DNA of 64,000 nucleotides from Bin87 sp034428455 (GCA_034428455.1 DAOUHZ010000147.1:62001-126000); one strand, 5' to 3'; shown: positions 17,217 through 26,110, counted from the stretch's first letter. Notes: generated from the letters alone by a model not told the origin. Numbers and translations: made by a program.

Positions 17217-17341
17217 GGTTGCGTGTAATTGGCTTGACGCTTACAGCCTATTGTAGCGGCGCGATAGAGGCAAAGGACGGTGTGACGCTAAGCATACCGG
17301 ATGCCGACCTTGGCACCGTACCCTCTCAGCCGTCCCTGTGC

Positions 17342-17370
17342 TTGCCGCCGCCGGCCGCCGCCCATATAAT
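17342..17370 (+). promoter_or_regulatory. Sigma-70 promoter of the LLM oxidoreductase gene
   Basis: TTGCCG (17342-17347), a 17-nt spacer and TATAAT (17365-17370), about 124 bases before ATG 17494. The -10 is perfect. Confidence 0.58.
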
Positions 17371-17493
17371 GCGGCCAACATTCTCAATCCCAGCGATACA
17401 GCGAAGCGCTCATCGCCCGGCGACGGATATCGCCCCTGAGCGTCGGTCCTTCGCTACGCATCCGCCGGACGCGGACCAGGAGGAGGCTCCCCA

Positions 17494-18666
17494 ATGGCAT
17501 TACCCGATCGCTTGAAGTTTGGCATCTTTATGGGTCCGTTCCACCGCGCCGGCGAGAATCCGACCCTGGCTTTGGAACGGGACATGGAACTGGTGCAGTG
17601 GCTGGATTACCTGGGCTTCGACGAGGCTTGGATAGGCGAGCACCACAGCGCGGGATGGGAGATCATCTCCTCGCCGGAGATCTTCATCGGCGTGGCAGCC
17701 GACCGCACCAAGCACATCAAGCTGGGCACGGGCGTCGTCAGCCTTCCGTATCACCACCCATTCATGGTGGCCAACTGGATGACCCAGCTGGACCACATGA
17801 CCCGCGGTCGCGTGATGCTGGGCGTCGGCCCCGGCGCGCTGCCGGGCGACGCCTACATGATGGGCATCGATCCCACCAAGCAGCGCCTGCGCATGGACGA
17901 AGCCCTCGGCGTCATCATGCGGCTGTTCACCGAGAAGGAGCCCATTACGCACAAGAGCGACTGGTTCGAGCTGAACGAGGCGATGCTCCAGCTGCGCCCC
18001 TACCAGACCCCGCACATGCCCATCTCTGTGGCCTCGGTACAGACCCCGTCGGGCGTCGCCCTGGCCGGCAAGCACGGCGCGTCGGTGCTGACCATCACCA
18101 CTCCCCGCGACCCCAAAGCGCCCCAGGGGCTCGAGCTGAGTGAACTGTGGGACATCTGCGAGGAATCGGCCGCGGAGCACGATCAGACGGTCGATCGCTT
18201 CGAGTGGCGCATGGTTCTACCGGTGCACTTGGCCGACACGCGCAAAGAGGCGTTTGAGCAGGCGCGCGTCGGCGCTGGCCGCTACCAGCGCGAGTACTTC
18301 GAGCACACCATGGGCCGGCCGCAGGTCGTGGACGGGCCGCCAGACAAGATCATCGATGTGATGGCCGAGCGCGGCGCATGGATCATCGGCACGCCGGACG
18401 ACTGCATCGAGGGCATCAAGCGACTGGAGGAGCGCAGCGGCGGTTTCGGCGCGTTCATGGTGCAGACGGTGGACTGGGCGGCGCGGGAGCACATGCTGCA
18501 CAGCTACGAGCTCATGGCTCGCCACGTCATGCCCCACTTCCAGGGCAGCGCGCAGGCGACCATCGCGTCCAACACCTGGGCCTACGAACGTCACGAGACG
18601 CTACAGGCAGGGCGAGGCCGAGCCCTCGAGCGGGCGCGGGAAGACTACGCCAACCGGAACGCCTAA
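17494..18666 (+). CDS. LLM class flavin-dependent oxidoreductase (luciferase-like monooxygenase)
   Basis: 390 residues, ATG 17494 with an AGGAGG site. The luciferase-like TIM barrel is clear: LKFGIFMGPFHR, LDYLGFDEAWIGEHHS, IKLGTGVVSLPYHHPFMVANWM, RVMLGVGPGALPGDAYMMGI and RLRMDEALGVIMRLF. This group uses reduced FMN or F420 to oxygenate or reduce small organic molecules. Families of these enzymes are numerous in uncultured marine Chloroflexota. It is monocistronic, and no flavin reductase gene is nearby. Confidence 0.88.
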   Translation: MALPDRLKFGIFMGPFHRAGENPTLALERDMELVQWLDYLGFDEAWIGEHHSAGWEIISSPEIFIGVAADRTKHIKLGTGVVSLPYHHPFMVANWMTQLDHMTRGRVMLGVGPGALPGDAYMMGIDPTKQRLRMDEALGVIMRLFTEKEPITHKSDWFELNEAMLQLRPYQTPHMPISVASVQTPSGVALAGKHGASVLTITTPRDPKAPQGLELSELWDICEESAAEHDQTVDRFEWRMVLPVHLADTRKEAFEQARVGAGRYQREYFEHTMGRPQVVDGPPDKIIDVMAERGAWIIGTPDDCIEGIKRLEERSGGFGAFMVQTVDWAAREHMLHSYELMARHVMPHFQGSAQATIASNTWAYERHETLQAGRGRALERAREDYANRNA

Positions 18667-18747
18667 AGATAACGCGTTGGGGACACAGGCCGCGGGAAAG
18701 CCATGACGGCGTATTCCGGCGGCCTGTGCGTACCTGCGAGGCACACC

Positions 18748-19155
18748 ATGAGTTTCTGGGATGAAATCTACGAACTGCGGAAGCAGGGGGAAATTCCACG
18801 GGTGTGGACGCGCGAGTGTCTGCGTCCCCATTTGATGGGGCCCTATACACCCAATTCCATAAACACTATGCCTTCGAACGGCAGCATGGCGAGAGACGGC
18901 AAACAGGTTGGCAACTATGTCAAGAATGGCCAAGAGGCCAAGGCTTGGCGAGTAGGCCCCGGACAGTTTCAACTCGTGGTTGACCCGGACGACGATACTG
19001 CAACCCAGGACGAGGAACGCCAGCGCGCGCGCGCGTATGCCCAGATTGCCCGCGCCAAAGCCTCCGGCAATCCTTATCCCCTGCGGGGATTGCCGCTTAA
19101 ATATGATCGTCCTTTCGACCCTGTTTATCCAGACGGTGAGGGGTCACCAACGTGA
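18748..19155 (+). CDS. Hypothetical protein coupled to VapC, candidate antitoxin
   Basis: 135 residues from ATG 18748, preceded by GCGAGG. It matches no VapB family I recognise: there is no AbrB, ribbon-helix-helix or Phd signature. The N-terminus (SFWDEIYELRKQGEIPRVWT) looks helical, the middle has DGKQVGNYVKNGQEAKAWRVG, and a charged helix (EERQRARAYAQIARAKASG) lies near the C-terminus, which may be the toxin-binding end. Its TGA stop overlaps the GTG start of the PIN-domain gene by four bases (GTGA), the usual antitoxin-toxin layout. Confidence 0.6.
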   Translation: MSFWDEIYELRKQGEIPRVWTRECLRPHLMGPYTPNSINTMPSNGSMARDGKQVGNYVKNGQEAKAWRVGPGQFQLVVDPDDDTATQDEERQRARAYAQIARAKASGNPYPLRGLPLKYDRPFDPVYPDGEGSPT

Positions 19156-19574
19156 TCATACTGGACACCCATATTTGGGTATGGTGGGTAGAAAGTCTTG
19201 CGCAGCTTCGTTCGTCGCAAATTACCGCTATCTTGACGCAAGAGAGCGACGATGCCGGCGTGATCGGAATTTGTGCCACTACACTCTGGGAAGTCGCCAT
19301 GCTCGTTCAGCGTGGCCGCATACAAATTAGTGCCGATTTGTCTGACTGGTTCGAAAACGCCCTCGCTTACCCCAAGGTGCGCGTCATTGACCTGTCTCCT
19401 GCTATCGCAATACAGTCAACCCGGTTGCCGGGCAACGGTCAGCTTCCTCCCCACGATCAGATCCGTGACCCATCCGATCAGATTATTGTTGCCACGGCGA
19501 TGCATAACAACTGCCCATTGGTAACTTCCGATGGGAAGATAGTCGCATATACCGGCGTACAAACGATTTACTAG
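19152..19574 (+). CDS. vapC: VapC-like PIN-domain ribonuclease toxin
   Basis: 140 residues, GTG start overlapping the upstream stop (GTGA). The PIN signature is complete: D5 in MIILDTHIWVWW, E47 in TTLWEVAML, an acidic cluster at D102/D106/D109 in the DPSDQIIVATA region, and D127 in LVTSDGKI. PIN toxins are Mg-dependent RNases that cleave tRNA or rRNA when released from antitoxin. The length is normal for the family. Confidence 0.8.
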   Translation: MIILDTHIWVWWVESLAQLRSSQITAILTQESDDAGVIGICATTLWEVAMLVQRGRIQISADLSDWFENALAYPKVRVIDLSPAIAIQSTRLPGNGQLPPHDQIRDPSDQIIVATAMHNNCPLVTSDGKIVAYTGVQTIY

Positions 19575-19643
19575 CGGGTGGGATTCGCTGGCAACGGCGT
19601 TAGTTTCCCACGTTCCAGCGCACGCCATAAACGGAGGCTCACC

Positions 19644-21608
19644 ATGCCACTGCATCCGCAAGCGCAAGAGGTAATTGACGCAACCCGAGCCCTGGGTTTG
19701 CCGCCAGCCAACACCGTCACTCCGGCGGAAGCCCGAGCCAACGCGGCCCAGCGGCCCCGAGCGCCCGGACCCGAGGTCGGCAAAGTCCAGGACCGCAGCG
19801 TCCCGGGACCGGCCGGCGACGTGCCGGTGCGCATCTATACGCCCGAGGGGAACGGACCGTTCCCCATCCTTGCGTGGTACCACGGCGGCGGCTGGGTCGT
19901 CGGCAACCTGGACTCGGCGGACGGCACGGCGCGCCACCTGTGCGCCGGCTCCCGCTGCGTGGTGGTGTCCGTGGACTACCGTCTGTCCCCGGAAGCCAAG
20001 TTCCCCGAGCCTTTCGACGACTGCTACTACGCCACCATCTGGGCCAGTGACCACGCCGCGGAACTGGGCGGCGTGCCTGGCGTCGTGGCGGTGGGCGGCG
20101 ACAGCGCTGGCGGCAACCTGGCGGCGGCGGTTGCCATCAAGGCCGCCGAAACCGGCGACTTCCGCGTCAGCCAGCAGCTCCTGGTCTACCCGGTGACCGA
20201 CGTCAAGTTCGACACCGGCTCGTATATCGACAACGGGACGGGATACAACCTCGACCGGGACGTTATGATCTGGTATTGGGACCAGTACCTCGCTGACCCT
20301 TCCCAGGCCGGCGATCCGCTGGCGGCTCCGTTACAGTTGTCCGCCGATTTCGACGCCATCGACGAACTGGCGCCCGCGCTGATCATTACCGCGGAATACG
20401 ACCCTCTATGCGACGAAGGCGAAGCCTACGGACGCTTGCTCAACGAGCTGGGCGTGCCGGCGGAAAGCAACCGCTACGACGGGATGATCCACGGTTTCTT
20501 CGGCATGGCCAGCATCATGGACACCGCGCGCGAGGCGATGGGCGATGCCTGCCGGTTCCTGCGCGGCGCGGTGGACGACATGACCGAGGAGTACCACCGC
20601 CGCCACGAGGGTGACCCTGCGGCGATGCGCAAGCTGTTGGATCCCCAGGCCGCCCACGTCCTGGAGTTGTTCGATTCGATGGGCATCAAACCCTTCCAGG
20701 AAATGGACGTTAACGAGTGCCGTGAGATCATGAACAATCGTCCCCGGCCGGAGGGCCCAGAAGTGGGCAAGGTCGAGGATCTCATCATCCGCAACGAGCA
20801 CGGCAAGGAACCGGGCGACGTGCCGATTCGCATCTATACGCCCGCGACTCAAGGTCCGTGGGGCACGTTGGTCTGGTACCACGGCGGCGGTTGGGTGATC
20901 GGCAACGTTGAGACCGCCGATGTCACGGCGCGCGAGCTTTGCGTTGGCGGCAACTGCGTCGTCATCTCCGTCGACTATCGCCTTGCCCCCGAGCACAAGT
21001 TCCCCACGCCTTTCGAGGACTGTCTCACGGCGACCATGTGGGCGATGCACAACGCCGACGCCCTGGGCAGCCGCGCCGACCTGATCGCGGTGGGCGGAGA
21101 CAGCGCCGGTGGCAACCTCGCTGCGGCGGTGTGCCTGGCCCAGGATGACTTCCCACAGACTTTGGCGTTCCAGTTGCTGGTCTATCCGGCCACCGATTAC
21201 GCCTACGATACGCGATCCTACAACGTCAACGGACAGGGTATGTTCCTTGAAACCGCCAGCATGCGCTGGTTCTGGGACCACTACATCGACAACACCGACC
21301 TCTCCGGCTACAACATCTTCGCTTCGCCCGGAAGGGCGCGCCTGTCGGCGGACCTACCGCCCGCCCTGGTGATTACGGCGGAGTTTGATCCGCTCCGAGA
21401 CGAAGGCGAAGCCTTCGCAAGCGCCCTGGAAGACGCGGGCGTGGAAACCACCCTCGTCCGCTACGACGGCGTCATCCACGGTTTCTTCGGTCTCCCCCAT
21501 GTCATCGACAAGGGCCGCCAGGCCGTCGACGCCGCCAGCGCTCAGCTTGCCGAGGTGTTCGGCGCGGCGCTGCGTGAACCCGAGGCTCTCGTTGCCGCCG
21601 ACAACTGA
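19644..21608 (+). CDS. Tandem two-domain HSL-family esterase/lipase
   Basis: 654 residues, ATG 19644 after CGGAGG. It contains two complete hormone-sensitive-lipase-type alpha/beta hydrolase domains in one chain. Domain 1: oxyanion motif HGGGWVVGN (80-88), nucleophile S154 in GGDSAGGN, D253 in EYDPL, H283 in MIHGFFG. Domain 2: HGGGWVIGN (413-421), S487 in GGDSAGGN, D582 in EFDPL, H612 in VIHGFFG. Both triads are intact, so both halves should be active. Each domain begins with a cap-like segment ending in a PxGPEVGKV motif. This is an internal duplication and fusion; most relatives have one domain of about 310 residues. A GSAM-like aminotransferase follows 29 bases downstream. Confidence 0.88.
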   Translation: MPLHPQAQEVIDATRALGLPPANTVTPAEARANAAQRPRAPGPEVGKVQDRSVPGPAGDVPVRIYTPEGNGPFPILAWYHGGGWVVGNLDSADGTARHLCAGSRCVVVSVDYRLSPEAKFPEPFDDCYYATIWASDHAAELGGVPGVVAVGGDSAGGNLAAAVAIKAAETGDFRVSQQLLVYPVTDVKFDTGSYIDNGTGYNLDRDVMIWYWDQYLADPSQAGDPLAAPLQLSADFDAIDELAPALIITAEYDPLCDEGEAYGRLLNELGVPAESNRYDGMIHGFFGMASIMDTAREAMGDACRFLRGAVDDMTEEYHRRHEGDPAAMRKLLDPQAAHVLELFDSMGIKPFQEMDVNECREIMNNRPRPEGPEVGKVEDLIIRNEHGKEPGDVPIRIYTPATQGPWGTLVWYHGGGWVIGNVETADVTARELCVGGNCVVISVDYRLAPEHKFPTPFEDCLTATMWAMHNADALGSRADLIAVGGDSAGGNLAAAVCLAQDDFPQTLAFQLLVYPATDYAYDTRSYNVNGQGMFLETASMRWFWDHYIDNTDLSGYNIFASPGRARLSADLPPALVITAEFDPLRDEGEAFASALEDAGVETTLVRYDGVIHGFFGLPHVIDKGRQAVDAASAQLAEVFGAALREPEALVAADN

Positions 21609-21637
21609 CCCGCGACACCACCACAGGAGTTACTACC

Positions 21638-22978
21638 ATGGCTGAAACCATCCAGGAACAGTACATCCGCATGAACCCCCGTTCGCGGGAACTCCAGCCG
21701 AGTTATCAGGCCCGGTTCCCCTCCGGCAGCCCGGGTCACGACGGCTACACCTCCGACCCGTTCCCCGTGGTCATCGCCCGCGGCAGCGGCCCGCGCAAGT
21801 GGGACATCGACGGCAACGAGTACGTCGACTATGGGATGGGGTCCGCGTCGCTGCTGCTGGGCCACGCGCACCCCGAGGTGGTCGCCGCGCTGTCCGGTGT
21901 CCTGGCTGACGGGTCACACTACGGCGCACCCACGGAATCGATGCTGGAATGGGGCGAGCGGGTCTGCACCCTCATGCCCTGCGTCGACAAGGTGCGCTTC
22001 GTCGGGTCGGGCGCCGAGGCAACCATGCTGGCAATGCGAGTCGCCCGCGCCTACACCGGCAAGGAGAAGATCATCCGCTGGGAGTCCCACTACCACGGCT
22101 GGCACGATTATGTAATGCCCGGCAACCTGCCTCCATTCGACGTGCCGGCGTCCATCGGCATTCCCCAGGGCACCATCGACTCCATCGTTGTGCTCCCCAC
22201 CGACCTCACCGCGCTGGAGAACGCGCTGAACAGCGACGACAACATCGCCGGCGTCATTACCGAGGCATCCGGCGCGTCCTACGGGACGGTGCCCCTGCCC
22301 GACGGTTTCCTGGACGGCGTCCGTCGACTGACCCGTGAACACGGCGTCGTCATGATCCTGGATGAAGTCATCACCGGCTTCCGCTGGGCGCCCGGCGGCG
22401 CGCAGGAGAGGCTCGGCGTAGACACCGACCTGTGCACCATGGCCAAGATCATCACCGGCGGCCTGCCCGGCGGCGCAGTCGGTGGGCGCGACGAGATCAT
22501 GGCCGTAATGCACCAGACTGGCGACAGCCACCACGACCGCTACGAGCGCGTCCTCCACGGCGGTACATTCAACGCCAACCCTTACGCCGCTGCCTCGGGC
22601 AACGCCGCATTGCGACTGGTCGCCACCGGCGACTACAACGCCCAGGCCGACCTCATGGCCGAACGCCTCCGCGTCGGACTGCGTGAAGTCGTAGACCGGC
22701 GCGAGGTCAACGCCACCGTATACGGCGAGGCGTCCACATTCCACCTGTTCTTCGGCGAGCGCAGCATCGATGGGCTGGACGCGTCAAGGTTGAAGAATCA
22801 ACCCGCCGACATTCAGCGCACGCTGCGCCAGGCGTTGCAGGTGCGCGGAGTGGACCTGATGTCTCGCACCAGCGGCGTCCTCTCCGGCACGCACACCGAG
22901 GCCGACATCGACTTCACCATCGAGGCGTTCGACGGAGCCATCGCCGCCATGATGGAAGAAGGGCTGGTGCAGCACTGA
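21638..22978 (+). CDS. Class III aminotransferase, glutamate-1-semialdehyde aminomutase-like
   Basis: 446 residues, PLP fold type I. Key segments are YVDYGMGSASLLLGHAHP, the phosphate-binding RFVGSGAEATMLAMR, ESHYHGWHD, the aspartate strand VVMILDEVITGF, and the Schiff-base lysine in TMAKIITGGLPGGAVGG. The overall match is to HemL/GSAM-like proteins. It is probably not the haem enzyme, because it sits with an esterase rather than haem genes; paralogues act on various amino-ketones. It is likely co-transcribed with the tandem esterase gene. Confidence 0.85.
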   Translation: MAETIQEQYIRMNPRSRELQPSYQARFPSGSPGHDGYTSDPFPVVIARGSGPRKWDIDGNEYVDYGMGSASLLLGHAHPEVVAALSGVLADGSHYGAPTESMLEWGERVCTLMPCVDKVRFVGSGAEATMLAMRVARAYTGKEKIIRWESHYHGWHDYVMPGNLPPFDVPASIGIPQGTIDSIVVLPTDLTALENALNSDDNIAGVITEASGASYGTVPLPDGFLDGVRRLTREHGVVMILDEVITGFRWAPGGAQERLGVDTDLCTMAKIITGGLPGGAVGGRDEIMAVMHQTGDSHHDRYERVLHGGTFNANPYAAASGNAALRLVATGDYNAQADLMAERLRVGLREVVDRREVNATVYGEASTFHLFFGERSIDGLDASRLKNQPADIQRTLRQALQVRGVDLMSRTSGVLSGTHTEADIDFTIEAFDGAIAAMMEEGLVQH

Positions 22979-23014
22979 TCCGTTGCATTGCGCCCGTAAC
23001 TTCCCGTTATCAAA

Positions 23015-23044
23015 GAAGGGCGCCGCTCAATGGCGGTGCCCTTC
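23015..23044. terminator. Bidirectional terminator-like hairpin
   Basis: GAAGGGCGCCGC (23015-23026) pairs with GGCGGTGCCCTTC (23032-23044) around a 5-nt loop, with one G-U pair. It lies between the convergent aminotransferase and HicA-like genes. On the minus strand it is followed by TCTTTGATA, a weak U-tract. Confidence 0.58.
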
Positions 23045-23065
23045 TCCGTCGGCATGGTTGGCCCT

Positions 23066-23281
23066 TTACTCGGCATCAATCAATCCTTTCAAAGCCACGC
23101 GACCGATGCCGGTTTGCTTCACGCTGAGGATGGCTTCCAGCGTGGTATCTGGTAAAGGAGTTGATTTGTCCGGAATGACGGTAGAACGCCTGAGGTTCTC
23201 CCCCGGGAATCTCTTGTAGTAAAGGATCCCATGAGTGCGCCGACCGCCGCTTGTCCAACCGTCGCGCTCAAGCAGGCGCAT
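23066..23281 (-). CDS. hicA: HicA/YcfA-like mRNA interferase toxin
   Basis: 71 residues from ATG 23281, which shares its A with the TGA stop of the upstream hicB-like gene. The sequence is RLLERDGWTSGGRRTHGILYYK, with His17 in the position of the HicA catalytic histidine, followed by the short basic beta region. In the same frame, upstream of this ATG, the codons read NISGREL, matching the conserved start of HicA/YcfA proteins, yet no ATG/GTG/TTG precedes them. The real start may be a non-canonical ATT codon (minus strand, about 23299). Confidence 0.62.
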   Translation of the reverse strand: MRLLERDGWTSGGRRTHGILYYKRFPGENLRRSTVIPDKSTPLPDTTLEAILSVKQTGIGRVALKGLIDAE

Positions 23282-23616
23282 CAGTTCGCGCCCTGAAATG
23301 TTCCTACGACGGCAAACCCAGACTGCCGGGGCAAAACGACCGGGGTTATCGTCACATGATATAGCGCCAGGTATTCGCGGATGTCCGAGAGCCGTTCCAT
23401 CCCGTTCAGCTGCAACTCTACCGCTTCCCGCAACTCGATTTTCATCTGACCAAAAGTGTCAGCGTAAGCAGATGTTCCCAACTCTTCGCAGACGCCGACC
23501 CACTGCCCGGATTCCTGGCAATAGTACAAAGTCAGGTTGATGGTGTAATCGGGCGCGCCCGACTCATCCCGGTGAATGACTTGACCTGTTTCCGTCGTCG
23601 ATATCGTGTCAGACAT
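23281..23616 (-). CDS. hicB: HicB-like antitoxin
   Basis: 111 residues from ATG 23616, which follows TTGGAGG; a longer open frame upstream lacks support. HicB pattern: YTINLTLYYCQESGQWVGVC, ELGTSAYADTFGQMKIELRE and AVELQLNGMERL, a degenerate RNase H-like fold. It would bind and neutralise HicA and may repress its own promoter. The order antitoxin then toxin, with a one-base overlap, supports the pair. Confidence 0.62.
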   Translation of the reverse strand: MSDTISTTETGQVIHRDESGAPDYTINLTLYYCQESGQWVGVCEELGTSAYADTFGQMKIELREAVELQLNGMERLSDIREYLALYHVTITPVVLPRQSGFAVVGTFQGAN

Positions 23617-23658
23617 TGCACTGCCTCCAATCTGTGGCGCGGCTATACTCCAACGCAA

Positions 23659-24432
23659 TCAGGTCACTTTTACTATATCTCCAACTCGAACCACGCCGGG
23701 CTTCTCCACGATGCCGTAGACACCAAAGTACGCTGCCAGCGCGTTTGGCCGGTAGCTGAGGATCGATCGCACCGCCTCGGCATCGGTTTCGCCGGTGACT
23801 GGGTCCTGGTCAACGATGGCGCAGCGCGGGTCCGGCGCCAGTATGCGCACCACGGCGTCGCCGATTGAGATGGTGCGATTCATCCAGCCGTCTTCCTCGT
23901 GCGCTTCGCATCCGTCCAGCAGCAACGTTGGACGGAACCGGTCGGTGGCAAGGCATTCGTCATCCGTGAGTCCCATCCGGCCCGAAAGGTGTTCGACCGA
24001 CGCTCGGGAAAGAACCGAGACCGGAAACTCGTCGAAAACCTGGCACGGGAGATCGGACATCATCAGCAGGGCCGGCTGGCCGCAGAACTCGCTGATGGCC
24101 GGCATCCAGCCGCCCTTCAACGGATGTGCTCTAACCCGCCGGCCCCAGATGATCGTCCATACCGGATTGTCCAGCTGAGGCTGGCCTTCCAGGGTTCGTC
24201 CGTCGGGAAAGGTGATCCTCAATTGCCCGGTGTCACCGTCCCACGACGTGACCAGTTGCGCCAGCCTTCCCACCTGGCGACGGCTCAGTAGCCTCCCTTG
24301 GCTGTTGACCAGGTAGAACCGACGGTCGTCGACGATGCCGCCCAGATCCAATCTGGCCTCGGTCAACGGCACCAGGGCCATGGACTTGACCGGCGCGATA
24401 TTGATTTCAGCAACGGTAATCACGGCCCTCAC
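23659..24432 (-). CDS. MOSC domain-containing protein
   Basis: 257 residues. An N-terminal MOSC beta-barrel (IAPVKSMALVPLTEARLDLGGIV, DDRRFYLVN) is followed by a MOSC domain with RFRPTLLLDG, the Cys-containing APDPRCAIVDQDPVTGE and FGVYGIVEKPGVVRVGDIV. MOSC proteins carry activated sulfur or reduce N-hydroxylated compounds with molybdenum cofactor; the Cys would hold the sulfur or Mo ligand. The GTG start overlaps the TGA of the HpaB-type gene by four bases, so they are co-translated. Confidence 0.82.
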   Translation of the reverse strand: MRAVITVAEINIAPVKSMALVPLTEARLDLGGIVDDRRFYLVNSQGRLLSRRQVGRLAQLVTSWDGDTGQLRITFPDGRTLEGQPQLDNPVWTIIWGRRVRAHPLKGGWMPAISEFCGQPALLMMSDLPCQVFDEFPVSVLSRASVEHLSGRMGLTDDECLATDRFRPTLLLDGCEAHEEDGWMNRTISIGDAVVRILAPDPRCAIVDQDPVTGETDAEAVRSILSYRPNALAAYFGVYGIVEKPGVVRVGDIVKVT

Positions 24433-25886
24433 TCCAAAGATAGAAACTCGTCGACCATGTTCCGCGCGTCGGTGCGGTCATAAATCTGGTAGAGCAGCGC
24501 GGCGTTGCGGGCCGAATCACCGCCGAAATAACGCTCGTACAGCGTCTGCCGCCCGCCGAAAGCGCTGCACGACACGTCCCACGCCAGCCGGAACAGGCGG
24601 ATGCGCTCCTCGGCGGTGGCCGTATCGGTGTCCAGATAACGGTGGATGTCCTCGGCCAGCGGCCCGTTCAGGTCCGCCTCGGCGGGCAGGGCCATGAGGC
24701 TGCTGGAGCCCAGCAGGTGCAGGATTTCCGCCATGCGAGGATACATGGTAATCATCTGCTTCCGCGCCACCAGCAGCGGCCGGTAGTCAGGGCAGAATAT
24801 TCCCCACTCGTCGGTGGATGCCTGGGCTTCGGAGGCCGCCAACAACGCCTTGGTGATCTCCAGGTTCTCGATCAGCTCGGCAACCAGGTGCTGGGTTTGC
24901 GGCAGGTCACCCGACCCCAGCGTTTCCACCATCAGCGACGCCAGCCCCAGCATGAACTCGCACTTGACCACGTTCTTGGTGACCACCTGGTGCCCGGTAT
25001 GCGCGTTGCGGTTGGTGCGCTCGCCCCACTGGTTGCAAAGAGCGACGTCGTTGTAAAGGAACACCCGCTCCCAGGGAACCAGCACGTCATCAAAGAATAC
25101 GATGGCATCCATCTCCTCGAACCGGCTGCCGGCCGGGTGATCGAAGTGCGACCGGCCCAAGTCCACGGTGTCGCGGCATTGGAATTTCAGGCCCGGGGTC
25201 TCACAGGGGATGGCGAACCCAAAAGCGTACTTCCCCTCTTCGCCCACCGGCACCCGGCGCGTGCGGGCCGGATACACCGCAATCTCGTCCGACAGCGGCC
25301 CTAGCGTCGCCAGCACCCTTGCGCCGCGAACGACGATGCCAGCGTCGGTCTCCTTGACCACCGACAGGGCCACCTCGGTTCGGTCGTCAAATGGTGTCTG
25401 CCCCACGGAGCGGCTGCGCTGGAGGTTGACCAGCGTATGGGTCATGACAATATCGTTTTCGCGGATGTACTCGTAGTAGTCGAGGATGTTCTGCTTGAAC
25501 TCCGGGCGGTTCTGACCGCAGTAATCGGCCGCGGCCGCCATGGACATCACCGCCACGTTCAGGAAGTCGGGCGTGCGCCCCATCATCCCGCACGAAGCCA
25601 GGGCCCAGTTGGACATCATCTTCCTGCGTTTGGCCAGATCGTCCGCGTTGCGCGGCATGATGAAGGACAGCCCGACCGGATCGCCGGTGGAGGGCGATTG
25701 GTAAACCATGTCGCCGCGCACGGCCGGATCGTGCTGCATGTCCAGCAGCCCGGCCACGGTGCGCAGTCCGCCGGCGAAAGCGGGATGGGCCGTCACGTCC
25801 TTCACCCGTTGTCCGCCGATATACACCTCCGCGGCGCGTTCACGTATTCCGTCGATGTATTGGGCTCCGGTGCGCGCCGGCATCAC
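24429..25886 (-). CDS. 4-hydroxyphenylacetate 3-hydroxylase (HpaB) family flavin monooxygenase
   Basis: 485 residues with an acyl-CoA-dehydrogenase-like fold. HpaB-family landmarks: ARTGAQYIDGIRERAAEVYIGGQRV at the start, LSFIMPRNADDLAKRRKMM, QSPSTGDPVGL, the FAD region VVRGARVLATLGPLSDEIAVYP, and DVLVPWERVFLYNDVAL. Family members use FADH2 and O2 to hydroxylate phenolics, or act as 4-hydroxybutyryl-CoA dehydratase-like enzymes. No partner reductase (HpaC) is nearby. A GGAGG site precedes ATG 25886. It overlaps the downstream MOSC gene. Confidence 0.85.
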   Translation of the reverse strand: MMPARTGAQYIDGIRERAAEVYIGGQRVKDVTAHPAFAGGLRTVAGLLDMQHDPAVRGDMVYQSPSTGDPVGLSFIMPRNADDLAKRRKMMSNWALASCGMMGRTPDFLNVAVMSMAAAADYCGQNRPEFKQNILDYYEYIRENDIVMTHTLVNLQRSRSVGQTPFDDRTEVALSVVKETDAGIVVRGARVLATLGPLSDEIAVYPARTRRVPVGEEGKYAFGFAIPCETPGLKFQCRDTVDLGRSHFDHPAGSRFEEMDAIVFFDDVLVPWERVFLYNDVALCNQWGERTNRNAHTGHQVVTKNVVKCEFMLGLASLMVETLGSGDLPQTQHLVAELIENLEITKALLAASEAQASTDEWGIFCPDYRPLLVARKQMITMYPRMAEILHLLGSSSLMALPAEADLNGPLAEDIHRYLDTDTATAEERIRLFRLAWDVSCSAFGGRQTLYERYFGGDSARNAALLYQIYDRTDARNMVDEFLSLE

Positions 25887-25933
25887 CTGCCTCCGTTCCG
25901 CCTCTCATGCGCACCCAGTTTCCTCAAACCTGT

Positions 25934-26022
25934 GATGGCGGGGAGCGAAGCGACGCGGCAATCCCGTTGGTGTAGCGACGATCCTGGCCCCAACGAGATT
26001 GCCACGCTACGCTCGCAATGAC
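25934..26022. repeat. Dispersed inverted repeat of the GTCATTGCGAGCG type
   Basis: Left arm 25934-25970 and right arm 25990-26022 are imperfect inverted copies sharing CCAACGGGATTGCC / CCAACGAGATTGCC and CGCTC blocks. Read on the minus strand it begins GTCATTGCGAGCGTAGCG, a well-known dispersed intergenic palindrome in several bacterial phyla. It lies between divergent genes and lacks coding capacity. Confidence 0.65.
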
Positions 26023-26053
26023 GAACTGGGTACGCGTGAGCGTTCCGCCTGTG

Positions 26054-26082
26054 TTGCTAGTGCCGCAAGGGTATGGTATACG
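26054..26082 (+). promoter_or_regulatory. Possible promoter of the alpha/beta hydrolase gene
   Basis: TTGCTA (26054-26059), 17-nt spacer, TATACG (26077-26082), about 28 bases before GTG 26111. Moderate match. Confidence 0.35.
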
Positions 26083-26110
26083 AGCGAAAACCGCAATTGG
26101 GAGACGCATC

